This document shows, in pieces, positions 36,283 to 44,975 of a stretch of DNA of 64,000 nt (the stretch's first letter is position 1; each line of letters begins with the position of its first letter). A model generated the notes under the pieces. It saw only the letters and a program-made list of their open reading frames with translations, had not been told where the DNA came from and did no database searches. The position numbers were made by a program, and so were the translations under genes. The stretch lies in NCBI RefSeq assembly GCF_004151485.1, contig NZ_SBFF01000011.1:129720-193719 (forward strand), given 5' to 3'. The stretch is from Sphingosinicella sp. CPCC 101087. Lineage in GTDB: Bacteria; Pseudomonadota; Alphaproteobacteria; Sphingomonadales; Sphingomonadaceae.

Positions 36283-38754
36283 TCACACGATCAACCTGTC
36301 CCACCGGCCATAGCGGCCACGAACTGTGCCGCGCCGGAAAGCGAGCACGATCAGCAACGCCCCGCAGGCAAGGCTCGCCAGCATTGCGGACTGACCGGTA
36401 TCGTAGATGAACGGAGTCGCCAACAGGACGAGCCCGAGGGGGATCAGCAGGAACCGCACCGGCCGCGCCACCTCGGCGGCCGCAACCGAAATGACGGTAA
36501 GGACCAGGGAGCCGATCAGATGGTCGGCATTGGCCATCGCGCCGTCGGCACCGAGCGTCACTCGGGTGAAGAGCAGCCACAGGCCGACCAGCACGCCCAG
36601 GCCCAGGTTCCACGGCAGGTTGACCCCGCCCGCAACCATCTCGCGCAACACGTCTCGGGCCGGCGCGTCGAATTCGTCGGCGCCATCTTCGTCGCCGGCG
36701 CTGCGCCGGTCGGTATCGCCGGTGAACAGGACGCGCAGCCCGTTCTGCCCCGCCTGCACCCTTCGGCGGATGAACTGGAGGGAGGCGAGCAGCTCGTCGA
36801 GCGAATAGGGTATCTGGATGAGGATCGCCGCCGCCCCGATCAGCGCAATCAGGCTCCAGGTGCCGATCACGATCGGCTGGATGATAATGAACAGGATTGA
36901 GACGATGCCGAGAGGCGCGATGAGGATACCGAACAGGATCACCAGCCAGGGCATGGTCCGCCAGCGTCGGGTGGATCCGATCGCGCCGGTGACGATCTCG
37001 AGCGCGTAGACATAGCCGCCAAGCGCGGCGTCGGAAACCGGAAAGGCCTCGGAGACATGCGAGGTGATGATCTCCTCGGTGCCATTCTGGGGATCGACCG
37101 GGTCGCCGGCGAACGCCGGGTCCCAAACGCCGCCGACATAGTCCAGCTGATAGGCGGCGAGGTAGCGGGAGACATAAAGGCCAACGAGGGCCAGCGCGAT
37201 GATCGGCAGGCGCTGCGACCAGCTCGAAGGATTATAGCTCCAGCCCGGCGGACGCTCCGGTCCCGATAATGCGGCGATCGGTGACACACCGGGATCCGGC
37301 TTGCCGGCAAAGGCGAAGGCGAAAACGAGCATGCCGACGAGGGTGGAAGAGAGATAGTCGGCGGCGCTTTCGCTCCAGAAGACGAATGGCAGCCCCATGA
37401 CCAGGATTCCGATGCCGGCGCAGATCCAGCGCGCCCAGAGCAAGCGCCACGACAGCGACAGGCCCGCGAAGACCATCAGCGCCGCACCAAGCAGCACCTC
37501 GGTACGCGCGAGCCACGCATTCTCGATACCGACGAGGGGCGGCTGGGTGAGCAGCCAGGTGCCGAAGGCGATGTTGAGGAAATGCGCCCAGCGCCAGTCC
37601 CGATGCTCGGCGCGCTGCCGCCGCTCGTGCCGCTCCCTCAATTCTCCCGGGTGAAAGCCAAGCTCGGCCGCCTCCTCCAGCCATTCGGGAGGCGTGACTC
37701 CATTGCGCTTGTACCAGCCGACCGGATCGCGCTTCAAGCTCTCGACCAAGCCCGGCAGGCTGGTCTCGAGCCGATGGCCCGGCACCCAATCGAGCAGTTG
37801 GCGAGCCCTCGAGACGTCGAGCGCATAATGATCGTCCGCCATGCGCACCATGAACGGCTTGACGAAGGGCGGCTCGCCCTTGTCGATAGCGTCGGGAACG
37901 ACCGGCTCCAGCTTCTCCTGCGCCCAGGCCCCCGCCGCGGCGATTGACTTGGGCAGGCGGATGGTGGGCCAGTCCTCGCGGCCATGGATCAGGGCGCCGA
38001 TCTCGTCCTGAAGGGCATCATAGCCGACCGCCTCCGGCTCGCCGATCAGAAGGTCGGTGCGGGCGGGAAGCTCGGCGCGGCGGTCGACCGTGCGGCGAAA
38101 GGCGTCGAGCATGTCCTCGCGGTGCAGCATGGACTGGCCGACGTCGGTCGAGCCGGAATAGAAATAGCTCTCGAAATCGCGCTCGTAGATGCGGGCGATC
38201 TGCTGGCTCAGCGTGGGCACCGCGCCGGCTTCGTCATAGACGCCGGCGAGACGCAGGATGACGTAAGGGATGCCGGCGGCTTCTTCGCGGATCGCGCCTT
38301 CGGCTTCCGCTTTGGACCTGGGATAGGCCCAGCGCGGATCGATCGGCCAGTCCTCGTCGATCCGCTCGCCCGGTCGGCCTGGGGCGTGGACGAGCATCGT
38401 GCTGGCATGGACGAACTGCTCCACCTCAAAGTCCCGCAGCGCCTGGATCAGCTGGCGTGTCCCCTCCACATTGAGCTTGCGGTAGAGGGGGTGATCTTCG
38501 CCGGTGAAGTCGAAATAGGCGGCGAGGTGAATGACGCTGGCGATCCGCCATCCGAACCGCTCGCTTATCTTCGCCAGAGCTTCGCGGATCGAGTCCCCGG
38601 AGGTGAGGTCCACCTCGTACAGGGGAAAATCCGTCTCGCCCTTGATGTCGAGCCCGACAATCTCATAGCTGTCGGCGAGCACGCCGGCGATGGAGCGGCC
38701 GAGATTCCCGGCCGCCCCCGTGATGAGGACGAGCGGTTTTCCGCCGCTTACCAC
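36283..38754 (-). CDS. SDR (NAD-dependent epimerase-like) fused to SPW/VKOR-like membrane domain
   Basis: 823 residues with two parts. Residues 1-345 are an extended short-chain dehydrogenase: ITGAAGNLGR nucleotide loop and Y144-P-R-S-K148, the YxxxK catalytic pair. Residues 385-823 are a membrane domain with about ten helices. WRWAHFLNIAFGTWLL (about 387-402) and NLPWNLGLGVLVGLWLLF near the C-terminus look like SPW repeats; between them, residues about 530-660 (DYVGGVWDPAF, then QPIVIGTWSLIALIG) resemble a vitamin K epoxide reductase (VKOR)-type domain. The expected CxxC after GTW is S634-L-I-A637, so thiol redox activity appears lost. GTG start without a strong Shine-Dalgarno. Function unknown. 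Confidence 0.82.
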   Translation of the reverse strand: MVSGGKPLVLITGAAGNLGRSIAGVLADSYEIVGLDIKGETDFPLYEVDLTSGDSIREALAKISERFGWRIASVIHLAAYFDFTGEDHPLYRKLNVEGTRQLIQALRDFEVEQFVHASTMLVHAPGRPGERIDEDWPIDPRWAYPRSKAEAEGAIREEAAGIPYVILRLAGVYDEAGAVPTLSQQIARIYERDFESYFYSGSTDVGQSMLHREDMLDAFRRTVDRRAELPARTDLLIGEPEAVGYDALQDEIGALIHGREDWPTIRLPKSIAAAGAWAQEKLEPVVPDAIDKGEPPFVKPFMVRMADDHYALDVSRARQLLDWVPGHRLETSLPGLVESLKRDPVGWYKRNGVTPPEWLEEAAELGFHPGELRERHERRQRAEHRDWRWAHFLNIAFGTWLLTQPPLVGIENAWLARTEVLLGAALMVFAGLSLSWRLLWARWICAGIGILVMGLPFVFWSESAADYLSSTLVGMLVFAFAFAGKPDPGVSPIAALSGPERPPGWSYNPSSWSQRLPIIALALVGLYVSRYLAAYQLDYVGGVWDPAFAGDPVDPQNGTEEIITSHVSEAFPVSDAALGGYVYALEIVTGAIGSTRRWRTMPWLVILFGILIAPLGIVSILFIIIQPIVIGTWSLIALIGAAAILIQIPYSLDELLASLQFIRRRVQAGQNGLRVLFTGDTDRRSAGDEDGADEFDAPARDVLREMVAGGVNLPWNLGLGVLVGLWLLFTRVTLGADGAMANADHLIGSLVLTVISVAAAEVARPVRFLLIPLGLVLLATPFIYDTGQSAMLASLACGALLIVLAFRRGTVRGRYGRWDRLIV

Positions 38755-38916
38755 GATGCCCGCGCGCCCGCGATGCCGAGCTTGCCTTCGTTGACGAGCC
38801 TGGGTCTCACGCGCTCGCTCCGTGGTTGATCCAGGGGAAAAGCGGCCTGCGCTTTCCCAACCAACGGCTCCGGCTGGCGACTGTTCCGATGCTCCCGGTG
38901 GCGCAGCCCGCCAGGC

Positions 38917-39852
38917 CTATTCGCTGCTCGACTCCGCTTGTGGTGGCGATGCGCCCTCGATCATGAACCAGGGCGTCGGCCCGGCTTCGTAAGGCGGAGC
39001 CGGATACAGCCACCTCAAGGCCTCCTCCGCGGCGCTGTGATAGACGGTACTGTGAGTGAATCCGCCGCTCTTGTCCGAATAGTTCAACGCCAGCTTGTCG
39101 CGCGGCAGTCGGGCCAAAGCGGAGCGGAGAAGGTCGACGCCGTCCTGCATCGTGCCGCCTTCGTTAGCCACGGCTAGGTACAGGCGGCGATCCGTCGTAT
39201 CGAGTGGGTCCGCACGCGAAGCGGCTTCGCGCATCGGTCTTCGATCGTCCCACCAGAGGCTGGGACTGATCGCCACATAATCGTGGAAGAGTTCCGGCTC
39301 GCTCAGTAGCGTATCGACGACGAACAGTCCGGCCAGTGACTCGCCCATGAGCGCGCGACGGGCCCCTACCCGATAGCGGCCCTCGACGAAGGGGATGACC
39401 TCCTCCCGAAGAAAGCGCCGGAACCGGTCGGCGCCTCCGCTGTCCGGAAAGGCGCTCAAGTAGCGGGGATCAGTCGCAACCGGCGTCAGCTCGGCCTGTC
39501 GCTGCCTCGTCTGCACGCCTACCACGATCAGCGGCCCGAAGGTCCAGCTGAGCGAGGCGAGCTGGGCGAGCCCGGCAATATGATGGAAATCCTGGTCCAG
39601 CGCCCCGTCGAGCAGGTAGAGAATTGTATATCGCTCCTCCGACGTCTCATAGCCCGGCGGTACCCAGATGTTCAGCTCCCGCACGTCGCCCATCACCGCG
39701 GACTCCAGCTCGAAGCTCAGGCCGGTCTGAATCGGACGGCCGGCAACCTGGGTCGCGGCGGTTGCCGGCTGAGCCGCTGCCGATCCCGGCGCCATCAGCG
39801 CCACGGCCAATGACGCCATCGCGGGCCACATGCTGGATCTCACGTCTGACAT
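38917..39852 (-). CDS. Exported alpha/beta-hydrolase esterase (esterase D/Fes-IroE-like fold)
   Basis: 311 residues with signal peptide (SLAVALMAPGSAAAQ). It belongs to the putative esterase family related to enterochelin esterases: LNIWVPPGYETSEERYTILY, LDGALDQDFH, nucleophile S172 in LMGESLAGLFVVDT, and a catalytic His region GGFTHSTVYHSA. ATG 39852 is preceded by AAGGAGAG at good spacing; an upstream in-frame start at 39906 adds 18 unlikely residues. Substrate is unknown; members of this family hydrolyse peptides, siderophore esters or feruloyl esters. It is divergent from the DGPF gene with 234 bp between. Confidence 0.87.
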   Translation of the reverse strand: MSDVRSSMWPAMASLAVALMAPGSAAAQPATAATQVAGRPIQTGLSFELESAVMGDVRELNIWVPPGYETSEERYTILYLLDGALDQDFHHIAGLAQLASLSWTFGPLIVVGVQTRQRQAELTPVATDPRYLSAFPDSGGADRFRRFLREEVIPFVEGRYRVGARRALMGESLAGLFVVDTLLSEPELFHDYVAISPSLWWDDRRPMREAASRADPLDTTDRRLYLAVANEGGTMQDGVDLLRSALARLPRDKLALNYSDKSGGFTHSTVYHSAAEEALRWLYPAPPYEAGPTPWFMIEGASPPQAESSSE

Positions 39853-39971
39853 GGCCGGATACTCTCCTTCCGAAGGCCGTGTGCCGGACTCGCACGCACT
39901 TCGCACATCCGCAATGGACTGCTCGGTGAAAGGCCCGGCCGACGCGCCGCTGATATTTTTTTTCGGGTACG

Positions 39972-39998
39972 TGTCGGTTCTGGGATAGCTGCGACGTC
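39972..39998 (+). promoter_or_regulatory. Candidate ECF42-type promoter upstream of the DGPF gene
   Basis: TGTCGG (39972-39977), 17-bp spacer, CGTC (39995-39998). This is close to the TGTCGA-N15/16-CGTC pattern I recall for ECF42 sigma factors and would make the DGPF/sigma pair autoregulated. Two small stems lie between it and the gene. The 8-T run at 39956-39963 is just upstream. Confidence 0.4.
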
Positions 39999-40086
39999 CT
40001 AGCCTCGATCGTCACGGGCGTTCGCCCGGAGGCGTGAAGCAGGCCTCGACCGAGGCCCCGGCATGGACAACATGAGGAGAAACGAC

Positions 40087-40509
40087 ATGCGTGTCATGGT
40101 TTTCGTGAAGGCGGACGAGCACAGCGAAGCAGGCGAGATGCCCTCCGAGGAGTTGCTCGCGGCGATGATGAACTACAATGAAGAGCTGGTGAAAGCCGGG
40201 ATCATGCGCGGCGGCGACGGGCTTCAACCCTCCTCGAAGGGCGTACGGATTCGTTTCAAGGGCGATGAGCGCACCGTGATCGACGGTCCGTTCGCCGAGA
40301 CCAAGGAGCTGGTCGCCGGCTATTGGATCTGGGAGGTCAAGTCGATGGAAGAGGCGATCGAATGGGCGAAACGCTGCCCCAATCCGATGCTCGGCGAGTC
40401 CGACCTCGAGCTCCGGCCGTTCTTCGAGGCGGAAGATTTCGGAGAGGCGCTGACTCCGGAGATCCGCGAGCAGGAAGAGCGGCTCCGCCAGCAGATCGGC
40501 GAGGCCTGA
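40087..40509 (+). CDS. YCII-related DGPF-domain protein
   Basis: 140-residue dimeric alpha/beta-barrel type protein with the name-giving motif DGPFAETKELVAGYW. It begins MRVMVFVKADEHSEAGEMPS, which matches the family start. ATG 40087 is chosen over 40063 because GAGGAGA sits seven bases upstream. DGPF proteins are regularly encoded beside ECF42 sigma factors, as here. Their biochemical function is not established. A strong hairpin separates it from the sigma gene. Confidence 0.92.
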   Translation: MRVMVFVKADEHSEAGEMPSEELLAAMMNYNEELVKAGIMRGGDGLQPSSKGVRIRFKGDERTVIDGPFAETKELVAGYWIWEVKSMEEAIEWAKRCPNPMLGESDLELRPFFEAEDFGEALTPEIREQEERLRQQIGEA

Positions 40510-40521
40510 AGCCGAGGCATT

Positions 40522-40554
40522 AGGCTCCCTCTCCCGATCCGGGAGAGGGAGCCT
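40522..40554 (+). repeat. 15-bp perfect hairpin between DGPF and sigma genes
   Basis: AGGCTCCCTCTCCCG (40522-40536), loop ATC, and its exact complement (40540-40554). There is no T-run. The GGGAG in the right arm is close to a TTG (40557) in the sigma frame, so the stem could hide a ribosome-binding site or partially terminate. The arm resembles a CTCCCTCTCCCG intergenic element common in alphaproteobacteria. Confidence 0.6.
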
Positions 40555-40571
40555 CATTGCGGGACCGACCA

Positions 40572-41819
40572 ATGACGATCGACTCACGATCAATCGACGC
40601 CGCTCTGTCGGGCGCGCGGCCCCAGGCGGTGGCCGCCCTGCTGCGCCAGTTCCGCGACTTGGACACCGCCGAGGAAGCGTTCCAGAATGCCTGTCTCAAG
40701 GCGCTCCGCGCCTGGCCCGAAAAGGGGTTGCCGCGCGATCCCATCGCCTGGCTCATTTTCGTCGGCCGTAATTCGGGCATAGACGGCATGCGGCGGCGGT
40801 CGCGCGAGGACGCGCTGCCGGACGAGATCGCCGCTCCTGATGCCTGGGATACCGAGAATGCGCTGGCCGATCGAATCGACGAGACCGACTATGCCGACGA
40901 TCTGCTGCGTCTGCTGTTCATCTGCTGCCACCGCGACCTCCAGCCGACCCAGCAGATCGCGCTGGCGCTTCGCATCGTCTCGGGACTGACGGTCGCGCAG
41001 ATCGCACGCGCCTTTCTGGTGAGCGAAAGCGCCATGGAACAGAGAATCACTCGCGCCAAGCGCGTGGTCGCCAGGGCCGACGTGCCCTTCGAGGCCCCGG
41101 CGCCGATCGCCCGCGCCGAGCGCCTCGCTTCCGTCGCGGCGATGATCTACCTGATCTTCAACGAAGGCTATACGGCCAGCGAAGATGTCGCGGCCCGCGA
41201 GCCCTTGTGCGAAGAAGGCATCAGGCTGGCTCGGCTGCTGCTCGCCATGTTCCCGGACGAGCCCGAGCTGATCGGCCTCACCGCCCTGATGCTGCTGCAG
41301 CATGCCCGGCGGGGCGCCCGGTTCGACGCGCAGGGCGCCGTCGTGCTGCTCGAGCGGCAGGATCGCTCCCGCTGGGACAAGGACATGATCGCCGAGGGGC
41401 TCGTCCTCGTCGCTCGCGCCTTTCGCCAGCGGCAGCCCGGACGCTACCAGATCGAAGCGGCGATCGCCGCGTTGCACAGCCGGGCTGCGCGGTTCGAAGA
41501 TACCGATTGGGCGCAGATCGCGAAGCTTTACGAGGCGCTCGAACATCATGCGCCCTCTCCGATCGTCGCACTCAACCAGGCGGCTGCATTATCGATGGTC
41601 GAAGGACCAGAACGAGCGCTCCACCGGCTCGGACCTCTGGAGCCGGCGCTTTCCTCTTACTTCTATTATCACGGGCTCAAGGGGCATCTGCTGCAACGCC
41701 TGGGCCGCGACGGCGAGGCGCGCGAGGCGTTCGGCCGTGCCGTCGGCCTCGCCAACACCGCGGCCGAAGCGGCGCAGATCAGGCTCTATCTCGACCAGCT
41801 CGACAGAAAGGAGCACTGA
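40572..41819 (+). CDS. ECF-type RNA polymerase sigma factor, ECF42-like with C-terminal TPR extension
   Basis: 415 residues, about twice the length of a plain ECF sigma. Region 2 lies at about 10-75 (DTAEEAFQNACLKALRAWPE, IAWLIFVGRNSGID) and region 4 at about 115-165 (LALRIVSGLTVAQIARAFLV, SESAMEQRITRAK). They are followed by a conserved extension (MIYLIFNEGYTA, LMLLQHARRGARFD) and helical TPR-like repeats to the end. This architecture plus the adjacent DGPF gene defines the ECF42 group, in which the extension replaces a separate anti-sigma. ATG 40572 is used; TTG 40557 is possible. Its probable own promoter is upstream of the DGPF gene. Confidence 0.92.
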   Translation: MTIDSRSIDAALSGARPQAVAALLRQFRDLDTAEEAFQNACLKALRAWPEKGLPRDPIAWLIFVGRNSGIDGMRRRSREDALPDEIAAPDAWDTENALADRIDETDYADDLLRLLFICCHRDLQPTQQIALALRIVSGLTVAQIARAFLVSESAMEQRITRAKRVVARADVPFEAPAPIARAERLASVAAMIYLIFNEGYTASEDVAAREPLCEEGIRLARLLLAMFPDEPELIGLTALMLLQHARRGARFDAQGAVVLLERQDRSRWDKDMIAEGLVLVARAFRQRQPGRYQIEAAIAALHSRAARFEDTDWAQIAKLYEALEHHAPSPIVALNQAAALSMVEGPERALHRLGPLEPALSSYFYYHGLKGHLLQRLGRDGEAREAFGRAVGLANTAAEAAQIRLYLDQLDRKEH

Positions 41820-41979
41820 TCGTCGAAGGTCCGGTTGGATCCGCCCGCGCAACCCCTTGGGAGCTTTCCATCCTCGCCGTGGGGTACCTTGTCGCCGAAG
41901 TCCAAGCGCTCGGGTGGGCAAACCCGCTGCAGAGCAAAGACCCTGCGCGGGCGAAAAACGGCGGCGCAATCCTTCCGTC

Positions 41980-42528
41980 TCAGGCGCCGCGCGCGCGACT
42001 GAGCCGCAGCGCCAGAACGACAAGCGCGACTCCCCGCAGCGCCAGGCTGATCCCGACCGCGACCGCAAGGAAGAACAAAGCGGAAAATGGATCCATGATC
42101 ATCAGCAGCACGCCGATGAGGATGTCGACGATTCCGAACAGGATCAGCCACCCGCGGCCGCGGCGCGAGCCGACGCCGCCGACCAGCTCGAGGACTCCAC
42201 CAACGATCAGCCAGGCACCGAGCGCCCAGACGAGCGAAAGCGCACCGGCGAAGGGGTTCAGAAGGACGATCACGCCGGCGAGGACCGCGAGCAGCCCGAG
42301 CAGCGCGTAGATCCAGCCGCCACTGGCGCGAAGGTCGGTCATGCCGGCGAGCACGGCGAAGACGCCGCCGGCGATCAGGATCCAGCCGAGCAGCAGCCCG
42401 GTGGCGAGGCCGGTGGCTACCGGGTGGAAGATGGCGGCGATGCCGCCGACGACGAGGACGATCCCGGCCGCGATTGTCCAGCCCCACGCGGCCCGTACCG
42501 GCCGCTCGCGCTCCACGGAGTCCGTCAT
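41980..42528 (-). CDS. HdeD-family (DUF308) membrane protein
   Basis: 182 residues with six hydrophobic helices in three internally similar pairs, such as GWTIAAGIVLVVGGIAAIFHP and WIYALLGLLAVLAGVIVLLN, the pattern of HdeD/DUF308 proteins. HdeD is linked to acid resistance in enterics, but for most bacteria the role is unknown. It starts at ATG 42528 and is convergent with the sigma factor gene, with about 160 bp in between that hold nothing recognisable. Confidence 0.9.
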   Translation of the reverse strand: MTDSVERERPVRAAWGWTIAAGIVLVVGGIAAIFHPVATGLATGLLLGWILIAGGVFAVLAGMTDLRASGGWIYALLGLLAVLAGVIVLLNPFAGALSLVWALGAWLIVGGVLELVGGVGSRRGRGWLILFGIVDILIGVLLMIMDPFSALFFLAVAVGISLALRGVALVVLALRLSRARGA

Positions 42529-42612
42529 CGCGCTTGCCCTTTCGTGACGGCATGAGAACGGTCAAGCCGCGCCGGGGGTTCCTGGCGGCGCAATGAGAGG
42601 AGGCATCCGACC

Positions 42613-42987
42613 TTAATGTTCCGCGGCCGACTCCACCCAGGCGCGAAAGTGCATGTGATTGTCGATGCAGCGATATTCCTGAATCACGCCGTCGGATCCG
42701 TGGCCGAAACGGCGATAGCCGACCATCTCGATCGATGAAAGGCGGACCGGATCTGCGGCAGAATCGCCCGAGCCGGCGTCGACGAACAGCGCCAGCTTGC
42801 GGCGGCACACGTCATGGCTGCCATAGGTCACCTGGTGCCCGGCGAAAGCGGCCGTGCGCTCGCCTTCCGATGCATGATGTTCTTGATAAGGGCGATAGAG
42901 GCCGAGCGGGTCGCCGGCCGTGCACCCCGCAACCAGGAGCAGGGCCGCCACGGATGGGATCCTCAGTCTTGTCTTCTCGTCGCGCAT
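42613..42987 (-). CDS. Small hypothetical lipoprotein
   Basis: 124 residues from ATG 42987. The N-terminus RIPSVAALLLVAGC is a lipoprotein signal with lipobox VAGC. The mature part has two further Cys residues (DVCRRK and YRCIDN) and an acidic/aromatic tail. No family recognised. The frame extends upstream to 43116, but only the internal start gives a proper signal peptide. It is divergent from the DUF2934 gene. Confidence 0.65.
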   Translation of the reverse strand: MRDEKTRLRIPSVAALLLVAGCTAGDPLGLYRPYQEHHASEGERTAAFAGHQVTYGSHDVCRRKLALFVDAGSGDSAADPVRLSSIEMVGYRRFGHGSDGVIQEYRCIDNHMHFRAWVESAAEH

Positions 42988-43114
42988 GGCATCCCCGAGC
43001 CGTGCATCCATATTCTCGTTGTCCGGAACGATCTGTACGTCAAGCGCGATTTGGCGGGCGCCAAACCAGTGGTCGTGCGTTGGCGGTACGATGACTGATG
43101 AAGGGAGGATCCGC

Positions 43115-43390
43115 ATGTCCGATGATCGCGAGCAACGCGTGAAGCAGCGCGCCTATGAAATCTGGGAGCAATCGGGCCGCCCGTCGGGCCGGCACGACGA
43201 TCATTGGGACCAGGCGCAGCGCGAGCTCGAGGAGGAGGATCAGGGCCGGAGTGCCAAGACACAGGCTCCCACCATAGAGAGCGCGGCGAAGCGAGGCGCG
43301 ACGAAGCGGGCGCCCGGAGCGAGCGCTCGCAAGGGCGCCGGCGGAACAAGCCCGGCCCGAACCCGAGCACGAAGCAAGTCCGAAGGCTAA
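43115..43390 (+). CDS. DUF2934 domain protein
   Basis: 91 residues. The N-terminal half carries the DUF2934 pattern (RAYEIWEQSGRPSGRHDDHW, DQAQREL), followed by a basic Lys/Arg/Ala-rich tail typical of DNA- or envelope-associated small proteins. AGGGAGGAT precedes ATG 43115 at ideal spacing. Function unknown. Confidence 0.88.
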   Translation: MSDDREQRVKQRAYEIWEQSGRPSGRHDDHWDQAQRELEEEDQGRSAKTQAPTIESAAKRGATKRAPGASARKGAGGTSPARTRARSKSEG

Positions 43391-43538
43391 GTCGGCCGCC
43401 GGGAGCCTACCGAGCGTGCCGACGTGGCACGAATCCGCCTGCGCGCGGCAAATGCGAGGGCTGGATCATCCTGAAAACAAGCGTCATTCTGAACGCGTGA
43501 CGGCGTAGGATTTCCGGATCAGCCGGCCGGAGGACCGC

Positions 43539-44762
43539 ATGCCGGACCTCCGCCCGACGCGCCCCATAAAGGGCGTCCCGGACTCCGGCGCCCGATCGAC
43601 ACGCTCGCGCCAGGAGATCGCGCCGGCGGGGAGATGGATATTGGCGGTCGACGAAGGCGGCGTAAGAACGGTTGCCGAGCAGTTCCAGCTTGCCGGCCTG
43701 GGCAGCCTTCCCTGGGAAGTTGCAGTCCAGGCCGCCGCGGACCTTACCGGGTCGAGGACCGGAGAGCTGATCGGGCTGGGCGCCGATGCGGCGGTGCCGT
43801 TCAATCTCATTACCGGGTTCGGGCCTGAGGTGGCGGCCGAGTTCGTCGCCATCGGCGGCGGCGATCCCCGAATCAATTCACGGGTCCGGGTGGGATCGTC
43901 GATCCGGGAGCTGGAAGTCCGCGACGAAGCCGACTTCACGACCGAGCACGACATGCGCGCCAGCCCGGAGCTCGCCGAATGGATCCTGCGCTATGATTTC
44001 GCTCACACCTGCCTCACGCCCCTGGTGAAGGACGAAGGCCTTCTGGTCGGCCTGGCCGTCATACGCACAAGCGCCCAGGGCAATATCGAAACGGATGAGC
44101 GCAAGGCGTTCGCCCATGTCGCCGCGCACGCCCGTGCGGCAGTGCGCACGCAGCTCATGCTGCAGCGCCAGAGCCTGGTCCTGGTCTCCGGCGTGCTCGA
44201 TGCGCTCGGCGTCTGCGCATTCTTGTGCGACGCGGCGGGACGGGTGGTGGCCATGTCCACCTTGGCCGATCGGCAGCTGTCGGACGGGACACGGTTGCGA
44301 CTTGCGAGCGGCCGTATTGCCGCCGTGGCGGACACGTCCCAGGCGGCGCTTCAGGCGGCGATCGGCGAAGCCGTGCTCGCCGGCATCGCTCCTGAAATCG
44401 CAGCGTTCCGGCCACGGCCGATCGCCTTGTTCGATCGCCACGGAATGGATCCGCTGCTGGCGGAAGCGACGCCCGTGCCGCGCAGCCATCCCCTCGGCCT
44501 CGGCGTTGCCGTCCTGCTGATCATTCGCCTGCCGAGCGAAGACGAGGAGCGAATTGCGGAGGCTGCGCGAGCCCTGTTTGGCCTCACTCCGGCGGAAGCC
44601 CGTGTGTCGGCGGCTCTGGCGCTCGGGCGCACGGTCACCGGAATTGCCGGCGAACAGCGGGTGTCGGTCGGAACGGTGCGGACCCACGTGAAAAGGATCT
44701 TCGACAAGGCCGGCGTGACGAGCCAGGTCGAGCTGGTTTCGCTGCTGGGCGGGCTGGGATGA
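43539..44762 (+). CDS. LuxR-type HTH regulator with N-terminal sensory region
   Basis: 407 residues. The C-terminal LuxR/GerE-type DNA-binding domain is at about 345-400: LTPAEARVSAALALGRTVTG, then VSVGTVRTHVKRIFDKAGV. The preceding 330 residues form a possible GAF- or PAS-like sensor with no familiar motif; LGVCAFLCDAAGRVVAMSTL suggests a PAS-like strand. No receiver Asp site is evident. The start is uncertain because the first 35 residues are low in structure. It is upstream of the MoxR/DUF58 cluster but separated by 213 bp, so a regulatory link is only possible. Confidence 0.85.
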   Translation: MPDLRPTRPIKGVPDSGARSTRSRQEIAPAGRWILAVDEGGVRTVAEQFQLAGLGSLPWEVAVQAAADLTGSRTGELIGLGADAAVPFNLITGFGPEVAAEFVAIGGGDPRINSRVRVGSSIRELEVRDEADFTTEHDMRASPELAEWILRYDFAHTCLTPLVKDEGLLVGLAVIRTSAQGNIETDERKAFAHVAAHARAAVRTQLMLQRQSLVLVSGVLDALGVCAFLCDAAGRVVAMSTLADRQLSDGTRLRLASGRIAAVADTSQAALQAAIGEAVLAGIAPEIAAFRPRPIALFDRHGMDPLLAEATPVPRSHPLGLGVAVLLIIRLPSEDEERIAEAARALFGLTPAEARVSAALALGRTVTGIAGEQRVSVGTVRTHVKRIFDKAGVTSQVELVSLLGGLG

Positions 44763-44975
44763 TGCGGGCCTGCCGAAGCCGGGACGAGCCGCGATCGATC
44801 AATCGGCCGCGCGGAGGAGGCGGTCGGCAGTCCGGATCCGGCGAGACGGCTTCAGCGGCAAGGCTGTTCCCGACCGTGCGCTAGTCTGCTTGCGCTCGGC
44901 CGAGACTAGCCGCCCGGCTTCCAAATGCATTAGGATGGCACGGCCGGCCGCTGCCGGCGGGGGGGAAGCCGCACC

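Noticed and set aside
39956..39963. Run of eight T as an intrinsic terminator
   Set aside because: No stable stem precedes it on the plus strand. It lies in a divergent promoter region, so an AT-rich promoter element for the esterase gene is equally likely.
41548..42555. 335-residue plus-strand frame across the sigma factor end and the HdeD gene
   Set aside because: Overlaps two well-supported genes out of frame or antisense; low-complexity Asp/Glu/Gln/Arg-rich composition.
44763..44975. A possible gene in the gap before the DUF4129 gene
   Set aside because: 213 bp without a frame that has both a start signal and recognisable composition; the minus-strand frame here runs into the DUF4129 gene as a shadow.
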